Position numbers and translations under genes: made by a program. The notes under the pieces are model-generated. The model did no database searches. It worked only from the letters and a program-made list of their open reading frames with translations, and was not told where the DNA came from. Below, one piece after another: positions 53,369-61,058 of a stretch of 64,000 nucleotides of DNA (positions are counted from its first letter, which is position 1; each line of letters starts with the position of its first letter). Source of the DNA: JAFDZV01 sp966128725. Its GTDB lineage: Bacteria; Bacteroidota; Ignavibacteria; OLB7. The DNA lies in NCBI GenBank assembly GCA_966128725.1, contig CBHYLN010000007.1, positions 1 through 64,000 on the forward strand. Direction: 5' to 3'.

Positions 53369-56300
53369 TTAGTCGTTCGATTCCGCGATACGCATACGAA
53401 CGCGTTCGGCTTCGGCATGTTTGTCGAGTTGTTCCAGCGCCGTGCACAGCAGCTCGGCAATCTCCTCGTCGCCTATCATGGCGGCAAATCCGTTGGTCAG
53501 CAGGCGCTCGGCGTTCGACGCATCACCCTTATCCAAGAGATCGCGGCCCGTACGCAGAATCAGTTGCCGGATCTCGTTCTCGAAGCGTGCTCGAGCCAGG
53601 TCAAAGAACTCGTCGTATAGCGAAGGGAAGGCAACCTGGCCATGAACAATCTCCAGCGCCTGGGCAATCTTCCTCTGTGCTCGTGCGGTAGCACCTTCGC
53701 GCAGGGCCACTGCAGCAGCGCGGAGCGCGTCGGCTGCTTCCAGCAGATCCACATCCACCAGCTCGAGATTCAGTTCCGGCGTCTCCGACTCGGTGAGCAC
53801 CGAGTCGTGCCCCATTAGCTCGCGCAGGCGGAACACAACGCCGTTCAGCGTCCGCCTCGCTTTGTCCGGATCCTCGTTCCCTGCGACAATCGTGCTGAAC
53901 TCTCTATACGTCAGGGGCTCGTGCAGAATCCGATTGGCGATCATCAAACCCAGCAGGGTGCGAAGGCGTGAGCCGCGAATCGGGATTGGCTGGCCTCGCA
54001 TCGGGTGGAACGAGACGATGCCCAGCATGGTCACGCGCGGCCGCTCGCGGGTTGCGTCGCCAAATCCTGGAGCCTGTGCATTGCGTTCGCGCGAGATTTC
54101 GGCAAACTGTCCGCGCCATCGATAAAGCTGTTTAGGCTCCAGGTACTGCGTGCCACACTCCAGAAAGTGCTGCATGCACTGCGGCAGCTTATGATCAACA
54201 CACCACTTCAATGTCGCCTCGATCATCGTGGCCAGTTGTGGATGCAGGTCCGTTGGCAGGGATGGGTCGGGCAGCGATGCGCCGAAATGGGATACCAATG
54301 CCAGCAGCGCGCGTTTCTCGTGCAGATCGGAAAACCGAAGAACGTCGGCACCGATTGCCCTAACAAGCAGTTCTCGTACAACCGAGCTGTCGGTTTCACC
54401 GTGTACGTAAGCTTCCACCAAGGGTACAAACGTTGCATTGGCCTCACGTTCCATCGAGGCCAGCGAGCTTATCTCGAACCCATATTCGTGGCCGAGAACA
54501 AGCTGGGCTTCCGGGCGCAGGTATCGAATATCGTCCAGGAACGACGGAGCGTTGTTTGCCAACCACTCCGCATCGTTGAAGTGAATGGCCATTTCCACTA
54601 AGGCCAACCGAGCGAAGAGCTTAAAGTTGGGAATGTCGTTGGGAACAGTGGCGCACAGGAAGTTCAGTTCGCGTTCGATCTCACCCAGGTTGGCGCCAAC
54701 CGCACCAAGGGCGCACGCCCGTGCCAGTGCGCTGTAGAAATAGTTGTTCGTCAGATGAAGTTCGTCGAACAGCGGCATCGCGTAGTCGGCAATGCTGATG
54801 GCGTCGTCCATGCGCCCGATCAGGTACATGAACATGAGCTTCGAGGCCAGGAAGCTGAGCCGGCGTCGAGGCTCCAGGAGCGGCTCCACCTCGGCAAGGA
54901 TCTGAAGGCGCTGCTCCAACTCCTGCGACGTATTGAACATCTCCAGGAAATGGAAGGCAATGATCTGGCGGATCTGATTGCGCATCTCGCCGGTGGAGCC
55001 GGGCGACGTGGCCAGGGTGAGCAACTCGCGCTCGATTTCGGCTACCGCATCGATTGCGCCAACATAGATCATCGAACGGGCGGCCGATTCCAGATAACTG
55101 ACGTACGCCACCGTGAATCGGAGTTCCGGGTGCTGTGCAACGAACTCCTTGGCACGCGTTCGCGTGGAGTAGCACATCTGGGGGTCCACACGGCGTCCCA
55201 GAGCGTGCAGAAACCGGAATGCGTTCAGGCGGTATTCCAGCATCGATGCAGGCAACGGGCCATCGGTTAATGCCAACAATTGGTGAACAAGAGAGCTGTA
55301 TTTCTCGTGTTCCTCATCGCGGCGCATCAGCATCAATTGGCAGCAGAGCAGCTCGGCCTCGAATCGACGGTTTGCTGCGGCCGAGCGTTGTGGGGCGGTG
55401 GCCAGAGCAATCGCTGAAGCGGCGTTCCACGCGTCGGTGCCCAACTTCCAGTCGGGGCTGCTGTCCAGGGCATTGGCAACGGCAATGGATCGCGTAATGG
55501 CTCGTTCGGCGGTGTCGGGGAGTGAGCCCAGCTCGTTGCCCGCAAGTGCGATCAGGCGAAATGGAGCGATGGAATACAGAGGCCTGCCCTGCCCGATGAT
55601 CTGGGTGATGGCCACTGCATCGATTGTCGCATGGCGCAGCAGATAGTTGTGCAGGATCGTATGCGAAAACGCCAGCAGCGGAAAGGCGGACTGCGCACCC
55701 GGCATCGGAGTTGCCGGCGTACCGGAGTGTGCGATGATTCCCTTCGATGTCAGTGTGTCGAGCAAGTAACTGTCATCCGACAGCAACGCCTTGGCGGTTT
55801 CGGCCGCGAACACCTCACCAAGGCAGGCAAGCCTTGCAGCCGCGCGGCGTTCGTTGTCGGTCAGATGCGCAACCATCCCCTCGGACAGCAGGGCCACATC
55901 GTGCCGCAGGGTTTGCGCGAGCTGCTGAAGAGGAAACGGTAGATGCCAGCGGCCGCTGGCATCGTCGTATGCAATCGCGCCAGAACGCAGCGCACCGCGC
56001 AGTGCGGAGCGTAATGCCAGCGGGTTTCCCGTGGTAGTCTCCAGAATAACCTCGGCAACCGGCATCGTCTGTGCGATATCGAACAGGTTGCTCAGCAGCA
56101 GGGCTATGTGTTCGGCGGTAAGATTGCTGACCTGAATGGTGTCGACCACGTACTGCTCGATCACCTGTTGGGCGGCAAAGTCAACCGGTCGAGCAACGCA
56201 GAGCAGCGAGATCATTTCGCTACGAACAGCCTCAAGAAGGCTCTCCAGCTCGGCGAGGGATTCGGTGGTAATGAGATGGATGTCCTCGATGATGAGGAGC

Positions 56301-56674
56301 GTTGGGCGAATTTGCGTTACGCGACGAAGCTCCGAAATCAAGCTCCCGAGCGACCCGGCCGTGTCGTCCCAGCTTCGGACCTGGCGTATCCCGGAGCGCC
56401 TGAGTGCGCGGGCAATCTGAGGGCCAAGCGATGCCGCCGATTCCGGATACAGCTTGGTATGGAGTACGGTACCGCCGGCATGCACGATGCTCGGGATCAG
56501 CTCCTCGATCAAGCGACTTTTGCCGATCCCCTCCTCGCCAATCAACAGCATTGCCTGCAGTCGATTCGCTTCGGACGTCGAGCGCCAAAACTCCCACAGA
56601 CGTGCCGATTCGGACGTTCGGCCGACGTGCGGCAGTATACCATGATTCAGAAAGTCATCCAGGCTGTCTGCCAT
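53369..56674 (-). CDS. AAA-ATPase transcription regulator with C-terminal winged helix and BTAD-like domain
   Basis: 1101 residues. From ATG 56674: AAA/NB-ARC-like ATPase with Walker A LLIGEEGIGKSRLIEE (~residues 44-58) and Walker B TLLIIEDIHLI (~125-135); a ~500-residue helical, TPR-like region; then a winged-helix domain near 890-965 (RPRVTMLGIVSFHPMRG, RGSRLRTLLGLMIANRI, RRTLNGVVFRLRELMG) and a BTAD-like helical tail (DLARARFENEIRQLILRTGRDLLDKGDASNAERLL). The parts are those of SARP/AfsR regulators, but AfsR has winged helix-BTAD first and ATPase after, whereas here the order is reversed. Probably a signal-gated transcription factor. Ligand and targets unknown. Confidence 0.75.
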   Translation of the reverse strand: MADSLDDFLNHGILPHVGRTSESARLWEFWRSTSEANRLQAMLLIGEEGIGKSRLIEELIPSIVHAGGTVLHTKLYPESAASLGPQIARALRRSGIRQVRSWDDTAGSLGSLISELRRVTQIRPTLLIIEDIHLITTESLAELESLLEAVRSEMISLLCVARPVDFAAQQVIEQYVVDTIQVSNLTAEHIALLLSNLFDIAQTMPVAEVILETTTGNPLALRSALRGALRSGAIAYDDASGRWHLPFPLQQLAQTLRHDVALLSEGMVAHLTDNERRAAARLACLGEVFAAETAKALLSDDSYLLDTLTSKGIIAHSGTPATPMPGAQSAFPLLAFSHTILHNYLLRHATIDAVAITQIIGQGRPLYSIAPFRLIALAGNELGSLPDTAERAITRSIAVANALDSSPDWKLGTDAWNAASAIALATAPQRSAAANRRFEAELLCCQLMLMRRDEEHEKYSSLVHQLLALTDGPLPASMLEYRLNAFRFLHALGRRVDPQMCYSTRTRAKEFVAQHPELRFTVAYVSYLESAARSMIYVGAIDAVAEIERELLTLATSPGSTGEMRNQIRQIIAFHFLEMFNTSQELEQRLQILAEVEPLLEPRRRLSFLASKLMFMYLIGRMDDAISIADYAMPLFDELHLTNNYFYSALARACALGAVGANLGEIERELNFLCATVPNDIPNFKLFARLALVEMAIHFNDAEWLANNAPSFLDDIRYLRPEAQLVLGHEYGFEISSLASMEREANATFVPLVEAYVHGETDSSVVRELLVRAIGADVLRFSDLHEKRALLALVSHFGASLPDPSLPTDLHPQLATMIEATLKWCVDHKLPQCMQHFLECGTQYLEPKQLYRWRGQFAEISRERNAQAPGFGDATRERPRVTMLGIVSFHPMRGQPIPIRGSRLRTLLGLMIANRILHEPLTYREFSTIVAGNEDPDKARRTLNGVVFRLRELMGHDSVLTESETPELNLELVDVDLLEAADALRAAAVALREGATARAQRKIAQALEIVHGQVAFPSLYDEFFDLARARFENEIRQLILRTGRDLLDKGDASNAERLLTNGFAAMIGDEEIAELLCTALEQLDKHAEAERVRMRIAESND

Positions 56675-56834
56675 ACCGGTTCCCCTACAACCGATGTATC
56701 CGAGCTCATTCGTACACGATCTCAACCCCTAACGGACGGTTTCGACATTGTACCACTGCGACCAACGCATGCGCATATCTGACAGCGGAAGTTACTGCAT
56801 TGGCAGGCGGACAACATAGCATCGGCGACGGCCT

Positions 56835-57044
56835 CTAACCGGGTGGATTTTGCTGCTGTGATGCCTGCCGGAGCAACGTATCTACACGGAATTTCCCAAA
56901 CCGTTTCACTTTTCGGTGAACTGTGACCGCATTGAGACCCAATTTGAATCGCTCGACATTACCTTTGTTATTGAGGGATATACCTGTTCGTAGCAGAGAA
57001 GAATGGCCGAGCCTGAACCACGGTCCTTCTTCTGACAGGTTCAA
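56835..57044 (-). pseudogene. Possible remnant of a LuxR-type HTH domain
   Basis: A 69-codon frame without good start reads HSSLLRTGISLNNKGNVERF, then KLGLNAVTVHRKVKRFGKF and RVDTLLRQASQQ. It can be aligned by eye to the GerE/LuxR pattern (LL..G.SNKEIA..L.LS..TV..H...I..KL.V..R.ELLR.A), with several conserved positions changed. No upstream domain is attached; a stop lies four codons before the TTG. This may be a decayed regulator end, or chance. It lies antisense to the folded-RNA candidate, and both cannot be equally meaningful. Confidence 0.3.
56960..56967 (+). promoter_or_regulatory. Perfect -7 box in the gene-poor island
   Basis: TACCTTTG matches TAnnTTTG on the plus strand. TTTG at 56943 is only 13 bases upstream, shorter than the usual -33 spacing. 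No protein gene lies downstream, which points to a non-coding transcript. Confidence 0.4.
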
Positions 57045-57100
57045 GTACGCTCCTCGTTACCCGCAACCGGACCTCAGTGGGTAGCGGGGAGCGCTTGTTT
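56974..57100 (+). ncRNA. Candidate structured small RNA with terminator
   Basis: From the -7 box above, the ~125-base transcript would fold into two elements. The first is ACCTGT..CAGAGAAGAA pairing with TTCTTCTG-ACAGGT (56982-57042) around an inner GGCCG / CGGTCC helix. The second is the 14-base stem GCTCCTCGTTACCC / GGGTAGCGGGGAGC (57049-57092, two G-U pairs), followed by GCTTGTTT. The second looks like an intrinsic terminator. No known RNA family (SRP, 6S, tmRNA, RNase P) was recognised. Confidence 0.35.
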
Positions 57101-57521
57101 CATACCCACCTCCGTTTCGGGGTGTTGCGATACCGTTCGACGCCGTCAATCACCGCTCGTATCTCAATGTATAATCCGATTCCGTTTGCGGGGCCGCCCC
57201 ACATCGGAGCTCTCAGGGCCCGCAGCTCCGCATCACCAGTATGACGCTGAGCGGAGTGGACTTGAACGTTTGTTAAAATTTTTTAGCTGAAATCGTTCGA
57301 TTCAAGCGGCTCACGGCCCACTTGCGGAACTTTCTTTGGCGTGGGGCTTGGCCGGGGCAACAACATCGACGTATATTCGCGCCCGTTATTCGTTCCGTAC
57401 GCGGAGCGATGGGAAGTTATGTGTTGGGGTGGAAAGGTTGATGGGAATCCTGACGCCGAAGTAGGGCGGCCGAGCATGCGCTCCTGGTCTGGGGCGTCGT
57501 GTTGCTTCTTCGAAATAAAGA

Positions 57522-57569
57522 AGGGCAGCATGACTTCCTGGTGGGCACCAGGCCTTATCATGCTGCCCT
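57522..57569 (-). terminator. Hairpin terminator on the minus strand
   Basis: Perfect 12-bp arms AGGGCAGCATGA / TCATGCTGCCCT enclose a second hairpin CCTGGTG-GG-CACCAGG. On the minus strand TCTTTATTT follows. The nearest minus-strand gene upstream ends at 58129, so its transcript would have a ~560-base 3' tail unless another RNA starts in between. Confidence 0.6.
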
Positions 57570-58028
57570 AACTGTCGGTTGAGAGTAAGCCATCGAGATC
57601 AGCGCTGGGCAATTGCTGCCTCGATGTTTCGCTCAATGCTTCTTAGAGAAAAGGACCTCACTTCTCCGAAGCATTCCGGTTGCGTTGCCGGTACTCATAT
57701 CCAGGATGCGACCTTTCCACCCCGATATTTTTTGCACCATCACGCGAGCCATCGGATTCCATTCACTACGGATGCCACGTTTGGACCTCGAGTTATCCGC
57801 AGATGCATTAATCCCTGAGCGTTTTCAAAGACCTCACCGACTACCACAGGACCTCTGTTCTGGACCCCATTGAGACGCGGTTGGACCCCCGCGCTGGACC
57901 TCAATGCCACACTGAACCTCATTTTTTCGCCGCTGGACCGCAACGAAATCTTCACGATGTCAAATCCCGATCTACTCGGGAGCGATGAGCCGGCTGGACG
58001 ACCAGCTCAACACTTTTGTTGGTTATCG

Positions 58029-58079
58029 TTCTCCGAGCACCTGGCCGCGAATGGGCAGCCGGGCCAGGTGCTCGAAGAA
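58029..58079. repeat. Large inverted repeat
   Basis: 18-base arms (TTCT-CCGAGCACCTGGCC against GGCCAGGTGCTCGAAGAA) match at 17 positions around a 15-base loop. It lies 50 bases after the stop of the secreted-protein gene. No T-run on either strand, so it is not a standard terminator; a protein-binding site or mRNA 3'-end structure is possible. Confidence 0.7.
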
Positions 58080-58128
58080 TCGACTAACACCATGCCACCG
58101 AAGTGGCTCTGCCAAACTTTCTGGTTCG

Positions 58129-58659
58129 TTACTGAATGCCGCTGCCGGACGTGTTTGTCGAGCTTACATACTCGAGCGTCGGGCTCTCGCTAGAACCACT
58201 CACGCTGTACACGCGCTTGACGACATCTTGGCTGGCTGCTTCAAAGTCGGTCTGTGTACCCGAACCGTAGCGGGCAACTTTCGACTCCGTGTAGACAGCT
58301 GTTTGCGAACCTGATGTGTAGCCTTGCAAAGTTCCCTGTCGAACGGCTTCGGCCGAAATGGCGTTGACAACCTCACCATCGGTCGTTACGTCGATCGACC
58401 CGTCGGTCGAGACTACCTGAATGCCCGAAACCGACATACCGTATTCGATATTACCGTTCGAGCTGCGCAGGATCGTGATCTCGTTCATGATCTTCGACTT
58501 GGACTTAGTCGAAGAACTGCTTGTCCACCCACTTGGCGTGACGGTTGTTGTTACCGTCATTGTGCCCACCACAGTCGATCCGGACCCCGCGGTAGTCTGC
58601 GCCTTCGCCGAGACCGAGGCGAGCAGCGCGGCTACACAGCACACTGATAGAAGTTTCAT
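58129..58659 (-). CDS. Small secreted Ser/Thr-rich protein, unknown
   Basis: 176 residues with a signal peptide (MKLLSVCCVAALLASVSAKA then QTTAGSGS). The mature protein is very rich in Ser, Thr, Gly and Val (STVVGTMTVTTTVTPSGWTS, SSSTKSKSKIMNEITILRSS, STDGSIDVTTDGEVVNAISAE) with no cysteines, suggesting an extended beta structure in the periplasm or outside. No family recognised. The start is supported by GAGG nine bases upstream. A perfect -7 box lies ~120 bases upstream and the shared upstream element ~255 bases upstream. It sits among three regulators, so it may be one of their targets. Confidence 0.72.
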   Translation of the reverse strand: MKLLSVCCVAALLASVSAKAQTTAGSGSTVVGTMTVTTTVTPSGWTSSSSTKSKSKIMNEITILRSSNGNIEYGMSVSGIQVVSTDGSIDVTTDGEVVNAISAEAVRQGTLQGYTSGSQTAVYTESKVARYGSGTQTDFEAASQDVVKRVYSVSGSSESPTLEYVSSTNTSGSGIQ

Positions 58660-58778
58660 GAATGGCCCTCGTAGCAGATTGAGCCCCTCAGCAGTGTATC
58701 GTCTGTGGGATTCTGCAAGGCCGGTCTGAAACTGTCGCCTGTGTCAAAGAACTCGGGTAGAGGTCATTAGCGACAATA

Positions 58779-58786
58779 CAAACCTA
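58779..58786 (-). promoter_or_regulatory. Perfect -7 box of the Ser/Thr-rich protein gene
   Basis: TAGGTTTG on the minus strand matches TAnnTTTG. TTG occurs 21 bases further upstream, near the expected -33 position. The leader would be ~113 bases. Confidence 0.6.
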
Positions 58787-58914
58787 ACACCTGCAGATAC
58801 CAGCCCACAAGTACACTTTTGAGGAGTGTTGTTGGTTGCACCTCATTTGCACCAGCCGGTTTACACCGAGTTCTGGAGCAATTCCAAGTTAGCGGGCCAG
58901 CGGTAGGAGAATAT

Positions 58915-58957
58915 TCAACCGAAAGGTGGATGGGGTGGTTGATTCGCCGGGTGGATT
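58915..58957 (-). promoter_or_regulatory. Shared upstream element, copy 1
   Basis: On the minus strand it reads AATCCACCC, 16 bases, then CATCCACCTTTCGGTTGA. The 18-mer agrees with the copy at 60905-60922 at 17 positions, and both copies lie upstream of a perfect -7 box. Candidate activator or repressor site. Confidence 0.45.
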
Positions 58958-59032
58958 AATCCTGAAGGATTTAAGGGGTGGGGTGGGGGAGGAGCAAAGA
59001 TGGCCTAATCCATTATCGTATCTACTTACGTG

Positions 59033-60310
59033 TTACGAATTGTCGTGTTGTCGCTCTCCGAATGTCTGTGAAATCAGTCGCGATGTAAAATACTTGGCGA
59101 AGAGTTCCGCCTGGCCCCGTGTGCCTGTCTTTCGGTGGATTTGCTTGAAGTGCTTCTTGACGGTGTCGACCGTCACGGAGAGCATATCTGCCATCTCCTT
59201 GTATGAATGACCCATTAATTGCAGGATTACAATCCGTTCTTCCTGCGGACTCAGATGAGCATCATCCACCAAAAACGTCAATGCGTCGTGAAAAACGCGA
59301 TCCACTGGGCGATCAGCCTGGTGCCGGGCAACCAGGTCGGAAAACACGAACACCATGAACTGTTTCAATGATACCATCAGGTGGCGCGTGGAGTCCGCGA
59401 TAGCGGGCCGTTCGATCTCTCGCCACAACAGCACGGTCGCCAGGTAGGCGATATCCTTATAGTAATAGTCGAAGATGAGCGGGGCGTGGTATTTCTCCAT
59501 CGGAAACCCTTGTTCCCGCGCAAAATCAAGCAATCGCTCGGATGGGCTGCGCTGGCTCTTGTCCACTGTAACCAGTGAATCCTGGGGGCGGGTATCCCTG
59601 GATGATGACGGCGAATCCTTGACATTCTGCCGAATACTCAACACCGTGGCGTATTCGCCCGGATCATCCAGCCGGCAATCAACGTTTACGTTGACGGTTA
59701 TTCGGTCAACATCGCCCAAAAGATTGCGGAGGTTTTCACGGAACGCGCTGCCCCACTCCCGTACATCGCTGGATGTCGGCAATGCGTTCAAGAAGTTGAT
59801 GACCTGATTGGAAACGCCCGAAACGGCGAATCCTGGCCGATCCGAGCGCCTTGGCCCATCCGCCCCGTGCGACACGCGCCATCCCCGGGGTGTGGCGCCC
59901 ACGGTGCTGCGCAGCAGATTCCAAACTCCCGACCGGCTGTACGTGATGCCATGCTCCGAGGCGAGCCATGTTTGAATGCCGGTTAATGCGCCCAACCCTT
60001 CGGATTCAAGCTGCTGTTGAAGTGATTGCAGGGTTGCGTTGTCAATCCGACGTTTGCGGCCGGGAGTATTGCGGTCGGCAGTGGATACCAGGGCCTGCAG
60101 ACCTCCCTTGCGATACACTCCCCACCAGCGCTGGAGACTGCGCTCCGAGCACCCTAATTCATCGCTGAGCTGCGAAAACGTCAAATTTGGACGCTCTTTC
60201 AGGATCCGAAGCATGCGCACACGCGAATGCTGAGGTGTGCCGTTGTGGGCTTCCTCCGATTCGAGCAATACCTGAAGCGCTTCGTCGACTGATCCTTTAG
60301 GCCGAGCCAT
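59033..60310 (-). CDS. Chimeric regulator: transposase-type HTH fused to LuxR-type HTH
   Basis: 425 residues from ATG 60310 (MARPKGSVDEALQ). The N-terminal 150 residues follow the IS630-family transposase DNA-binding half: RMLRILKERPNLTFSQLSDE, LGCSERSLQRWWGVYRKGGL, GRKRRIDNATLQSLQQQLES, IQTWLASEHGITYSRSGVWN (HTH_29/HTH_33 style). No DDE catalytic domain follows. A ~200-residue unassigned middle region (VINFLNALPTSSDVREWGSA to FVFSDLVARHQ) leads to a C-terminal GerE/LuxR HTH: LSPQEERIVILQLMGHSYKE, MADMLSVTVDTVKKHFKQIH. Probably a domesticated transposase DNA-binding module recruited into a transcription factor. A frame start at 60376 (TTG) overlaps the -7 box and is rejected. Confidence 0.75.
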   Translation of the reverse strand: MARPKGSVDEALQVLLESEEAHNGTPQHSRVRMLRILKERPNLTFSQLSDELGCSERSLQRWWGVYRKGGLQALVSTADRNTPGRKRRIDNATLQSLQQQLESEGLGALTGIQTWLASEHGITYSRSGVWNLLRSTVGATPRGWRVSHGADGPRRSDRPGFAVSGVSNQVINFLNALPTSSDVREWGSAFRENLRNLLGDVDRITVNVNVDCRLDDPGEYATVLSIRQNVKDSPSSSRDTRPQDSLVTVDKSQRSPSERLLDFAREQGFPMEKYHAPLIFDYYYKDIAYLATVLLWREIERPAIADSTRHLMVSLKQFMVFVFSDLVARHQADRPVDRVFHDALTFLVDDAHLSPQEERIVILQLMGHSYKEMADMLSVTVDTVKKHFKQIHRKTGTRGQAELFAKYFTSRLISQTFGERQHDNS

Positions 60311-60373
60311 CGCGGGCAAGTCGGGTTCTTGGAAGAATAACTGGCCAAGGATAGCGTTTCCGCGCGACACAGA

Positions 60374-60381
60374 CAAATGTA
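60374..60381 (-). promoter_or_regulatory. Perfect -7 box of the chimeric regulator gene
   Basis: TACATTTG on the minus strand fits TAnnTTTG and ends 63 bases before ATG 60310. Confidence 0.55.
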
Positions 60382-60524
60382 CGGTGTTGAAAAATGCGTG
60401 GCGGTTATGCGTGAAAATGCAATCTGGATGCGGGCGTTGTGTGTCTTTCCTCCTGGCTGTCAGCAGGCAATGCTCTTGACATAGATTGAGAGATACTGTC
60501 CAGAATTATGTGGCGGGATATAAA

Positions 60525-60560
60525 AAACACCGACTCTCAGCCCATTGAAAGTCGGTGTTT
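60525..60560 (-). terminator. Intrinsic terminator on the minus strand
   Basis: Perfect 11-bp arms AAACACCGACT / AGTCGGTGTTT with a 14-base loop, followed on the minus strand by TTTATATC, giving TTTTTT including the stem. It ends a minus-strand transcript arriving from above 60560. Confidence 0.88.
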
Positions 60561-60573
60561 GACGTACTGGTAT

Positions 60574-60602
60574 GTACAAGCGGTCAGGTCATGCGCTTGT
60601 AC
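60574..60602. repeat. Inverted repeat beside the terminator
   Basis: Perfect 9-bp arms GTACAAGCG / CGCTTGTAC with an 11-base loop, 13 bases upstream (in the minus-strand sense) of the terminator. Likely a further stem of the same RNA. Confidence 0.6.
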
Positions 60603-60874
60603 GATTGGCCCATCAGATACGGGGGACGACACAAGGGTCCAACTTGTATCGTAATCCGTGGAGCCCTAGATGTGATTACAGAAGCGATCAGGTCTTTCGC
60701 TACCGCAACCGATGAGAATCCAAATTGCTGCCACAGAAAGGATTCCCGAACATCTAACGAAACAATACTTAGCTCTGGCGCATCTTCGGCGGCTCACTCG
60801 ACATTTCGGGTCCGGAACCGCTCGACGACCTGTATCCAACCATATGCTGGTCTGATACCCACAACTGAGTGGTA

Positions 60875-60882
60875 CAAACTTA
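60875..60882 (-). promoter_or_regulatory. Perfect -7 box of an orphan minus-strand transcript
   Basis: TAAGTTTG on the minus strand matches TAnnTTTG; TTGACA lies 20 bases upstream. With the terminator at 60525-60560 it would define a transcript of about 340 bases. Confidence 0.5.
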
Positions 60883-60904
60883 CAGGGCGTACAAGGGTGG
60901 TTTG

Positions 60905-60936
60905 TCAACCAAAAGGTGGATGTCGGGGGTGGATTT
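60905..60936 (-). promoter_or_regulatory. Shared upstream element, copy 2
   Basis: On the minus strand AATCCACCC, 5 bases, then CATCCACCTTTTGGTTGA. Compare copy 1 at 58915-58957. It ends 22 bases before the -7 box. A half copy (AATCCACCC) is at 56841-56849, upstream of the AAA-type regulator gene. Confidence 0.45.
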
Positions 60937-61058
60937 CTTTGCGAATGTTCTGGGGACAGCGCAATGATGTCCGCTGTAACCGCTCAACAGCTCCACTGCG
61001 CGCCGCAAGGCCGTTGCCAGTGCGTGCTGGCGCCCAACTGGCCGGCCACGCCGATACG

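Larger units (their letters stand above)
56675..58128. other. Gene-poor island between two minus-strand genes
   Basis: About 1450 bases without a convincing intact gene. It contains a LuxR-like reading frame (56835-57044), a plus-strand -7 box and folded-RNA candidate (56960-57100), TATATTCG (57372), a minus-strand terminator (57522-57569), a hairpin AATGCTTC / GAAGCATT (57635-57676), many GGACC motifs (57653-57940) and a large inverted repeat (58029-58079). It looks like remodelled, partly decayed sequence. Confidence 0.5.
60311..61058. other. Gene-poor region between two regulators
   Basis: About 750 bases. It holds the chimeric-regulator promoter, a minus-strand terminator (60525-60560), an inverted repeat (60574-60602), a perfect minus-strand -7 box (60875-60882) and element copy 2 (60905-60936). 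Between box and terminator there are only tiny frames, such as a 24-codon one starting MVGYRSSSGSGP (near 60780-60850), so the unit is either non-coding or encodes a very small peptide. Confidence 0.5.

Noticed and set aside
57283..57561. 92-codon minus-strand frame and a 76-codon plus-strand frame in the island
   Set aside because: Neither has a plausible start context or domain, and the minus one begins inside the terminator hairpin.
60666..60908. 80-codon minus-strand frame
   Set aside because: It begins upstream of the -7 box it would need and is Cys/Arg-rich without protein-like pattern.
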